From SZUA-430 sp964561925 (GTDB lineage: Bacteria > Pseudomonadota > Alphaproteobacteria > Micropepsales > Micropepsaceae): a DNA stretch of 64,000 nt. Made by a program: the position numbers and the translations under genes. Shown here piece after piece: positions 57,620 through 64,000 of the stretch. How positions within the stretch are numbered: the first letter of the stretch is position 1; every line of letters begins with the position of its first letter. The notes below the pieces were generated by a model, which saw only the letters and a list, made by a program, of their open reading frames with translations, searched no databases and was not told the DNA's origin. The stretch spans positions 16,049 to 80,048 of the forward strand of contig CAZLRW010000006.1 in NCBI GenBank assembly GCA_964561925.1. Reading direction: 5' to 3'.

Positions 57620-58858
57620 CTACGCCGCGCCGTCCGCCGGCTTGCGCGCAAGGCTCGCCGTCTTCGCAGGCCGGCGCTGCACCAACTCTTGCATCGGCGG
57701 ACACTCGCCGACGACCGGCGGTCCGAAGCCTTGGCGCTTGGCCCCCGCCGCAGGCGGCATCGGCATCAGCGCCTCTTCGTCTTCGAGAATGTCTTCAAGC
57801 CCGTCGTCGATCTCGACCGCCGGCATCAGCGCCGACGGCGCCTTCTGAGCCGGCTTCGCCTGTAGCACCGGCGTCACCGCCGCGCGCTTTGCCCGCACGG
57901 CTTCGACCGCCTTCTGCATATCTTCCTTCGTCACGGCCTTGGGCACGTCGGCCTTCGGCGCCTCCGCCTCGGCCTTCGGCTTGGCCTCGACCGCGGCCGG
58001 CGCAGGTTTCGCCGGCTGCGCTGTCTGACCCGAAGGCTTCGCCACGCGCACCGGCTCCATCGACACGCGTCCGCGCGCCCACACGCCGTTCCACGTCAGC
58101 AGATCTTCGAGCGGCATCGGCTTTTGGATCCAGATACCCTGCGCCGCCGTGAAGCCGATGTCGGCAAGCCCCGCCATCGTCGCTTCGTCTTCCGCGCCGA
58201 CCGCAACCGCCTCGAGCTTGTATTGATGAGCAAAGCGCAGCCGCGCCGCGATCGCGCCTTTGCCCCTAAGCCCCAGACGCTGAGCCAAGCGGATGCTCGC
58301 AGGCCCGCCGACCTTGACCGACGTGAACGGCAGCGGCACGAAATGCGACAGGTCGACCGGCACGATGCCCCCGCCGTCGAGCGCCACGTGCACGCCCATT
58401 TCGCGCACTTCCAGCAGCGACTCGCACAGCACTTCCGGCTCTTGCGCGATCGCGCGTTCGGGCACTTCGATGATCACCCGCTGCGGCTCCAAACCGAAGT
58501 CCTTGAGCAGCCGGCCCAGCCCGTCCGCAAAGCCCTGTGACGTTACGGTTCCGGGCGCGACGTTGATCGAGACCGTCCAATCCTTGCCCTGCGCCTTCCA
58601 GCGGCGCGCGCCCTCGAGCGCGGCGTGGAACACGAAGCCCGTAAGGTCCGGCATGCGCCCGTTCGCCTCGACGAAATCGAGGAACAATCCCGGCGGCAGC
58701 AGGCCGTATTGCGGATGCTGCCAGCGCACGAACACCTCGGCGCCGGTCATGCGTTCGCTCGCCAAATCGACTTTCGGCTGGAACACCACGCAGAATTCGT
58801 TGCGTTCGAACGCCTGGTCGATGTCAGATGGCTGAAGCCTGAAAGTTCTGTCGCTCAT
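57620..58858 (-). CDS. Degenerate EAL-domain protein
   Basis: 412 residues. An EAL fold spans about 5-245, but key residues differ: AEVFVRW replaces EALLRW, the DDFGTG-type motif reads VALDGGGIV, and VKVGG replaces KID. It probably binds or senses c-di-GMP without hydrolysing it, or has lost binding. The Ala/Pro/Lys-rich tail (about 250-412) is disordered. The ATG at 58858 is chosen over 58891. Confidence 0.78.
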   Translation of the reverse strand: MSDRTFRLQPSDIDQAFERNEFCVVFQPKVDLASERMTGAEVFVRWQHPQYGLLPPGLFLDFVEANGRMPDLTGFVFHAALEGARRWKAQGKDWTVSINVAPGTVTSQGFADGLGRLLKDFGLEPQRVIIEVPERAIAQEPEVLCESLLEVREMGVHVALDGGGIVPVDLSHFVPLPFTSVKVGGPASIRLAQRLGLRGKGAIAARLRFAHQYKLEAVAVGAEDEATMAGLADIGFTAAQGIWIQKPMPLEDLLTWNGVWARGRVSMEPVRVAKPSGQTAQPAKPAPAAVEAKPKAEAEAPKADVPKAVTKEDMQKAVEAVRAKRAAVTPVLQAKPAQKAPSALMPAVEIDDGLEDILEDEEALMPMPPAAGAKRQGFGPPVVGECPPMQELVQRRPAKTASLARKPADGAA

Positions 58859-58997
58859 GGGGCCAAGTGAACCTCTGTGTCGCGCACGCAACCGTGCCGC
58901 TTGTCACATGGGTTTACGACGAGACCCTTTAAGGGCACATCCAAGCGCAGCTTCGCATTTGAATTTCCGGCATTTGAAACAAACACGGGACCAACCG

Positions 58998-59789
58998 ATG
59001 TCCGACGCGAAAAAACCGGCCTCTCCCCTCGCTTCCGCGACGATTCTACTGCTCAGAGACGGCGCGCACGGCATCGAAGTGTTCATGGTAAAACGTCATC
59101 ACCAGATCGATTTCGCGTCAGGTGCTTTGGTTTTTCCCGGCGGCAAGGTTGATCCGCACGACCGCGATCCCGCGCTGAGAAACCACGCCGACGGCGCCGA
59201 AAAACTCGACGACCTCCATTTGAGTCTGACGGCGTGCGCGATCCGCGAGGGCTTTGAGGAATCGGGCATCATCCTCGCGCGCAAACCCGGCACCGGTGAC
59301 TATATCGACGCCGCGGCGTCCGCGAAGCTCGCCCCCTGGCGTCCCAGATTGAACGCAAGCGAAGTGGGCCTCGTCGAATTTCTCTCAAAGGAAAACCTTC
59401 GCCTCGCCTGCGACGCGCTCGTGCCCTTCGCCCATTGGGTGACGCCGACCTTTATGCCGAAGCGTTTCGATACGTATTTTTACTTGGCCGCAACACCGCC
59501 GGGCCAACTCGGCCAGCATGACGGCTCGGAGTCAATCGACTCCGTTTGGGTCAATCCGATCGAAGCGATCGGCGACAAACGCTGGACGATCATCTTCCCG
59601 ACGAAGATGAACCTCCTGAAACTCGGCAAGGCCAAAACCGTCGCCGAAGCGATCGCGAACGCCAAAGCTGCCCCGATCGTCACCGTCGAACCGAAAGTCG
59701 TGCCGAAAGGAGACGGCCAGGTCCTGACGATCCCGGAAGAGGCCGGCTACGGCAAAGTCGAAGAACCAATGAGTTCCTTGCGCGGTTAG
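58998..59789 (+). CDS. Nudix hydrolase
   Basis: 263 residues. The Nudix box has ACAIREGFEESGI with upstream GGKVDPHDRDPALRNHADGA, so the insertion before it is longer than usual. The N-terminal strands (ATILLLRDGAHGIEVFMVKR) match NUDT19/CoA-pyrophosphatase-like proteins. It would hydrolyse a nucleoside diphosphate linked to another moiety. The C-terminal tail ends IPEEAGYGKVEEPMSSLRG. The 3' end meets the convergent membrane-protein gene. Confidence 0.83.
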   Translation: MSDAKKPASPLASATILLLRDGAHGIEVFMVKRHHQIDFASGALVFPGGKVDPHDRDPALRNHADGAEKLDDLHLSLTACAIREGFEESGIILARKPGTGDYIDAAASAKLAPWRPRLNASEVGLVEFLSKENLRLACDALVPFAHWVTPTFMPKRFDTYFYLAATPPGQLGQHDGSESIDSVWVNPIEAIGDKRWTIIFPTKMNLLKLGKAKTVAEAIANAKAAPIVTVEPKVVPKGDGQVLTIPEEAGYGKVEEPMSSLRG

Positions 59790-60190
59790 AACAACGGCGC
59801 AAGCGCCAGCACCGTTGCGGCCGCCAAGGTCAGGAAGAAGAAGATCGCCTCCGAAGCCGTGATGTATTTCGGAACCTGAAACACGCGGTAGTGCCCGAGT
59901 TCGGTCAGCATGTAACCGAAGATGCCGACAAGCGCGATCGCCATGCCGCGATAGGGCCACTGCAATTCCGGGTGGAGTTCGGCCAACCGATGCAGCGGCA
60001 TCATGATGCCGAGGATCGAGAGCACGACCATCGCCCCGAACAGCAGCAGCACGCCGAGCTTCAGATGCCGCCCCTCGACGTCGAACTTGAGCTCACGCTC
60101 GAGCGTCCACCAGAATCCGACGAAGAAGAAGCCGAACATGATCCCGGACGTGGTGATGATCGTAGATAGGGCATCGGGATCGGTCGGCAT
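59786..60190 (-). CDS. Small membrane protein, unknown function
   Basis: 134 residues with four predicted membrane segments, starting MPTDPDALSTIITTSGIMFG. It follows nadK by 3 bp on the same strand, so the two are co-transcribed. No family is recognised. Confidence 0.68.
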   Translation of the reverse strand: MPTDPDALSTIITTSGIMFGFFFVGFWWTLERELKFDVEGRHLKLGVLLLFGAMVVLSILGIMMPLHRLAELHPELQWPYRGMAIALVGIFGYMLTELGHYRVFQVPKYITASEAIFFFLTLAAATVLALAPLF

Positions 60191-60193
60191 GCT

Positions 60194-60961
60194 TCAGCCC
60201 GTTACGAATTGTTCCGCGAGTATGCGTTCCTGCAGCGAACGGTCGGGATCGAACAACACCGTGACCGACACGTTCGTATCCTCCGAGACCGCGACCTCGG
60301 TCACCTCGCGCACTTCCGTATGGTCGGCAACCGCGCTGACCGGCCGCTTGTCGGCTTCCAGGATTTCGAACAGCACCTTTGCCGCCCGCGGCAACAGCGC
60401 TCCGCGCCAGCGACGCGGCCGGAACGCGCTGATCGGCGTCAGCGCCAGCAGATCGGCATCAATCGGCAGGATCGGCCCATTGACCGAGAGGTTGTAGGCA
60501 GTCGAACCGGCCGGCGTTGACAGAAGGATGCCGTCGCAAATGAGCTCGTCCATCCGCACACGGCCGTCGATCGAGATGCGCAGCTTCGCCGCCTGCCGCG
60601 TCTCGCGCAGCATCGAAACCTCGTTGAACGCGAGCGCCGTCTGCGTCTTTCCGTTCGCCGTTTTCACCTTCATGCGCAACGGATGGATCGCTTGCGCCTC
60701 TGTCAAATCGAGCCTCGCAAGCAGGTCGTTCGGCGAATAGTCGTTCATAAGAAAGCCGACCGACCCGTAATTCATGCCGAAGATCGGCAAGCCCCGCTTG
60801 TACGATTTATGCACGGTCTGCAGCATCAACCCGTCGCCGCCGAGCGCGACGATCACGTCGGCGTCCGTCTTCGCGTTGCCGTAGAGCTTCGTGAGTTCGC
60901 GCAGCGCCGCTTGCGCTTCCGGCGCGCTCGATGCCGCAAAGGCGGGTTTCTTGAAGCGCAT
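60194..60961 (-). CDS. nadK: NAD kinase
   Basis: 255 residues. GGDG motif (VIVALGGDGLMLQTVHKSYK), FNEVSMLRE and DGILLSTPAGSTAYNLSVNG are the NAD kinase signatures. It phosphorylates NAD to NADP. The ATG at 60961 overlaps the moaA stop, so it is coupled to moaA. Confidence 0.95.
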   Translation of the reverse strand: MRFKKPAFAASSAPEAQAALRELTKLYGNAKTDADVIVALGGDGLMLQTVHKSYKRGLPIFGMNYGSVGFLMNDYSPNDLLARLDLTEAQAIHPLRMKVKTANGKTQTALAFNEVSMLRETRQAAKLRISIDGRVRMDELICDGILLSTPAGSTAYNLSVNGPILPIDADLLALTPISAFRPRRWRGALLPRAAKVLFEILEADKRPVSAVADHTEVREVTEVAVSEDTNVSVTVLFDPDRSLQERILAEQFVTG

Positions 60962-62126
60962 CAGCCGCCGGTCACCGACATGTGCCGCGCCACCGCAGGC
61001 GCCTTGCGCCGCCGATCGATCACGAAGTCATGGCCCTTGGGCTTGCGCCCGATCGCCTCGTCGATCGCCGCCGAAAGCAACGCATCGTCGGTCGACGCCC
61101 TGAGCGGCGCGCGCAAGTCCGCCGCATCGTCTTGGCCCAGGCACATATAGAGCGTCCCCGTGCACGTCAGCCGCACGCGGTTACAGCTTTCGCAGAAATT
61201 ATGCGTGAGCGGCGTGATGAACCCGAGCCTCCCGCCCGTCTCCGCCACGCGNNNNNNNNNNNNNNNNNNNNNNNNNNNNNNNNNNNNNNNNNNNNNNNNN
61301 NNNNNNNNNNNNNNNNNNNNNNNNNNNNNNNNNNNNNNNNNNNNNNNNNNNAATTATGCGTGAGCGGCGTGATGAACCCGAGCCTCCCGCCCGTCTCCGC
61401 CACGCGTACATAGCGCGCCGGTCCGCCCGTCCGATAATCGCTGTCTTCGAGCGCAAAGCGCTGCGCCAACCGCGCCCGCACCAATGACAACGGCAGATAC
61501 TGATCCGTCCGGTCGGCGTCGATCTCGCCCATCGGCATCGTTTCGATCAACGTGAAGTCCATACCCTTGCCGTGCGCCCACAGCATCAGGCCCTCGATCT
61601 CGTTCTCGTTGATCCCGCGCAGCGCCACCGCATTGATCTTGACCTTGAGCCCAGCGCCCAGCGCCGCGTCGATCCCGTCGAGCACCTGCTCAATCCGCCC
61701 CCAACGCGTGATGTCGCGGAAACGTGCGGGATCGAGCGTATCGAGCGATACGTTGATGCGCCTGACGCCCGCGTCGTTGAGCTCGCCCGCGAACTTCGCA
61801 AGCTGGCTGCCGTTCGTCGTCAACGTCAGTTCGTCGAGCGCCCCTGTCCTAAGGTGCCGCCCAAGGCTGCGGACCAACCCCATCACATTGCGTCGGACGA
61901 GAGGCTCCCCGCCCGTCAGCCGCAGCTTGCGCACGCCCTTGGCCACGAACGCCGAACACAGCCGGTCGAGTTCCTCCAGCGTCAGCAACTCCGCCTTCGG
62001 CAGGAACGTCATGTCCTCCGCCATGCAATACGTGCAGCGGAAATCGCAGCGGTCGGTCACCGACACGCGCAAATAGGTGATGGTCCGGCCGAACGGATCG
62101 AGCATAGCGGGCAACTTAGCAGCCAC
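60961..62126 (-). CDS. moaA: GTP 3',8-cyclase MoaA, split by an assembly gap
   Basis: 336 residues after repair. The radical-SAM cluster CDFRCTYCM (CxxxCxxC) and the C-terminal FCESCNRVRLTCTGTLYMC cluster, together with the terminal GG, identify MoaA, the first enzyme of molybdopterin synthesis. The 100-N gap at 61252-61351 has identical 55-bp flanks; removing 155 bp gives one intact frame of 1011 bp. The start may be GTG 62126 or the ATG at 62105. Confidence 0.93.
61252..61351. other. Assembly gap with duplicated 55-bp flanks
   Basis: 100 Ns. 61197-61251 and 61352-61406 are identical 55-bp segments, as at the first gap. Contig-end overlap is the likely cause. Confidence 0.95.
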
Positions 62127-62214
62127 GGCCGCCCCGTCCAGAGGAAGTGGGTCGCATGCCGCGCGGAATCGTGGCTAACATCCGCCGGAAATTCTCAACG
62201 AGCAAATCCACGAC

Positions 62215-63705
62215 ATGAGCCGCAAAATCCTCTCGATCGACCAAGGCACCACGTCGAGCCGCGCCATCCTGTTCGACGCGAAGGGCACGCCGCTCAAAGT
62301 GGCGCAGGCCGAGCACCAGCAGTTCTACCCGCAAAACGGCTGGGTCGAGCACGACGCAGAGGAAATCTGGCAAGCGACGCTGAAAGTCGCCCGCGGCGCG
62401 CTCGCCGGCACGAACGCATCGGAGGTCGCCGCGATCGGCATCACGAACCAGCGCGAGACGACCGTCCTTTGGGACAGAAAGACCGGCGCACCGGTCCACA
62501 AGGCGATCGTCTGGCAAGACCGCCGCACCGCCGCCGCCTGCGCGCGCCTGAAGGACGAAGGCAAGGAAGAAGAAGTCACCGCAAAGACCGGCCTGCTGCT
62601 CGACCCTTATTTCTCGGGCACCAAACTCGCCTGGCTTCTCGACACCGTGCCGGGCGCCCGTGCCCGCGCGGAGAAAGGCGAACTCGCGTTCGGCACGATC
62701 GACAGCTGGCTCGTCTACCGCCTGACGAACGGCAAGGTGCACGCAACCGACGCGACGAACGCGTCGCGCACGCTGCTCTACGACATCGTCAAGGGCCGCT
62801 GGGACGGCGAGATTCTCGACTGGCTGAACATCCCCTCGGCCGTCCTGCCCGACGTGCGCGACTCCGCCGCCGACTACGGCACGACCGACCTCTTCGGCGC
62901 TCCGATCAAGATCGCGGGCATCGCAGGCGACCAGCAAGCCGCCACAGTCGGCCAAGCGTGCCTGAAACAAGGCCTGATGAAATCGACTTACGGCACTGGC
63001 TGCTTCGCGCTCGTCAACACCGGCCCCGCGATGGCACCGTCGCGCAACCGCCTGCTCGCGACGATCGCCTACGCGACGGGCGGCAAGCGCACCTACGCCC
63101 TCGAAGGCTCGATCTTCATGGCAGGCGCCACGATCCAATGGCTGCGCGACGGTCTGAAGCTGTTCAAGTCGTCGGCCGACAGCGCGGCACTCGCCAGCCA
63201 AGCCGACCCGCGCTCGCGCGTCTATCTCGTGCCGGCCTTTGTCGGCCTCGGCGCACCCTATTGGGACGCCGACGCACGCGGCGCGATCGTCGGTCTCACG
63301 CGCGACAGCGGCCACGCCGAAATCGCGAAAGCGGGACTCGAGAGCGTCTGCTTCCAAACCCGCGACCTGCTTGAAGCGATGGCAGCCGACATGTCCGCTG
63401 CGGGCTTAGGCAGCCCTGCCGCCCTGCGCGTCGACGGCGGCATGGTCGTCAACGACCTCTTCTGTCAGTGGCTCGCCGACCTGACCGGCCGCCCGATCGA
63501 ACGCCCCGCGGTCGTGGAGACGACGGCCCTCGGCGCCGCCTACCTCGCAGGCCTGGGCAGCGGCGTCTATTCGTCGCTCGACGAAGTGGCCTCAAGCTGG
63601 CGCTGCGAACGCCGCTTCGAGCCCCACATCGGAACCGACGAACGCGACGCCAAATACGCGGGCTGGAAGGAAGCCGTCGGCCGCGTTCTGACAAACAGGA
63701 GGTAG
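62215..63705 (+). CDS. glpK: Glycerol kinase
   Basis: 496 residues of the FGGY family. LSIDQGTTSSRAILFDAKG, NQRETTVLWDRKTG, KSTYGTGCFALVNTG and RVDGGMVVNDLFCQWLADL match GlpK. It phosphorylates glycerol with ATP. No other glp gene is adjacent; it precedes a Phd-type antitoxin gene by 2 bp. Confidence 0.95.
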   Translation: MSRKILSIDQGTTSSRAILFDAKGTPLKVAQAEHQQFYPQNGWVEHDAEEIWQATLKVARGALAGTNASEVAAIGITNQRETTVLWDRKTGAPVHKAIVWQDRRTAAACARLKDEGKEEEVTAKTGLLLDPYFSGTKLAWLLDTVPGARARAEKGELAFGTIDSWLVYRLTNGKVHATDATNASRTLLYDIVKGRWDGEILDWLNIPSAVLPDVRDSAADYGTTDLFGAPIKIAGIAGDQQAATVGQACLKQGLMKSTYGTGCFALVNTGPAMAPSRNRLLATIAYATGGKRTYALEGSIFMAGATIQWLRDGLKLFKSSADSAALASQADPRSRVYLVPAFVGLGAPYWDADARGAIVGLTRDSGHAEIAKAGLESVCFQTRDLLEAMAADMSAAGLGSPAALRVDGGMVVNDLFCQWLADLTGRPIERPAVVETTALGAAYLAGLGSGVYSSLDEVASSWRCERRFEPHIGTDERDAKYAGWKEAVGRVLTNRR

Positions 63706-63707
63706 CA

Positions 63708-63917
63708 GTGAAGACCGTCGACCAAGAATACGCGCGCCGCCACTTTTGCGACCTGTTCACCGAGGTCAGCCAATCCAAAGATACTGTCGCCGTTCGCCGG
63801 TCTAACGGAGGGTCGGTCGCTCTGATTTCGCTGAACCGCTACAACGAAATCGCCAAGGCAATCGGCCGGAAGCCAGCAGCCGTGAAACGCAAGGTCAAGA
63901 ATTCGCGGGAGGTTTGA
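63708..63917 (+). CDS. Phd/YefM-type antitoxin-like protein
   Basis: 69 residues starting with GTG; AGGAGG lies 5-10 nt upstream. YARRHFCDLFTEVSQSKDTV and GGSVALISLNRYNEIAKAI match the Phd/YefM antitoxin fold. No toxin follows in the window. It could be an orphan or have its toxin beyond the right edge. Confidence 0.65.
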   Translation: MKTVDQEYARRHFCDLFTEVSQSKDTVAVRRSNGGSVALISLNRYNEIAKAIGRKPAAVKRKVKNSREV

Positions 63918-63972
63918 CAGCTTGACGTTGCAAGGGCCACTCTTACCCTGAAACCCGCCTTGGAGACCGCCC

Positions 63973-64000
63973 ATGTCCGCCGCCCTGCACGCCGTTCCGT
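63973..64000 (+). CDS. Possible start of a gene cut by the window edge
   Basis: An ATG at 63973 with GGAG 8-11 nt before it opens a frame reading MSAALHAVP to the edge. Too short to assign. Confidence 0.25.

Noticed and set aside
1..64000. tRNA or rRNA genes
   Set aside because: Looked for by eye in intergenic regions; none had a convincing cloverleaf or conserved core. A covariance-model scan would settle this.

Overview
The window is a high-GC, gene-dense stretch from an alphaproteobacterium of the Caulobacter/Hyphomonas type. The evidence is a CckA hybrid kinase, CtrA-type boxes (TTAA-N7-TTAA) in flagellar promoters, a GTTC-N7-GTTC SOS box before recA, a sigma-54 flagellin promoter, the FlaF/FlbT pair, and a FlmG-type TPR glycosyltransferase beside two short flagellins. 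No rRNA, tRNA, CRISPR array or prophage was found. Two 100-N gaps (51921-52020 and 61252-61351) are each flanked by the same 55 bp on both sides. This looks like a draft or metagenome scaffold, and both gaps are almost certainly artificial.

Layout. 1-12235 is mixed housekeeping and transport: a partial ClpP-class protease, recA, two MFS exporters, a TetR/thioesterase pair, a lone transposase zinc ribbon, cckA, an acyltransferase and a LysR regulator. 12241-14946 holds a TorF-type porin, amt and a membrane protein. 15180-19776 is the flagellar basal-body and export region: flgB-flgC-fliE-fliQ-fliR-flhB on the minus strand and fliO-fliP on the plus strand, diverging from a promoter with CtrA boxes. 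A small toxin-antitoxin pair follows.

20377-34292 is a sugar locus. A fused cytidylyltransferase/PseG and a NeuB-like synthase lie on the minus strand. Facing away from them are ten mostly overlapping plus-strand genes: methyltransferase, sulfotransferase, C-methyltransferase-like, split transketolase (two genes), SDR, ATP-grasp, GH57, PseB and PseC. PseB, PseC, PseG and NeuB functions define a pseudaminic-acid-like pathway; the middle genes are not part of the known pathway. 34307-39328 carries two small regulator/membrane-protein pairs, an Ala-Asp-Pro-rich membrane-anchored protein and an adenylate cyclase-TPR protein. 39342-44640 is the flagellin locus: flaG, two flagellins, flaF, flbT and flmG. 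The likely logic is that the sugar locus makes a CMP-nonulosonic acid, possibly an elaborated one, which FlmG attaches to the flagellins before export.

44723-53366 holds a Tat-type aldo/keto reductase, a DUF6064-like protein, a YjbR protein, and a MoxR ATPase separated from its VWA partner by four secreted proteins and a methyltransferase. The rest is metabolic and regulatory: TetR/ferredoxin, methyltransferases, a YiiX-like protein, a degenerate EAL protein, a Nudix protein, NAD kinase, moaA, glpK and a Phd-type antitoxin. The main novelty candidate is the expanded nonulosonate locus; next are the duplicated secreted proteins inside the MoxR-VWA unit and two TetR repressors with look-alike operators.
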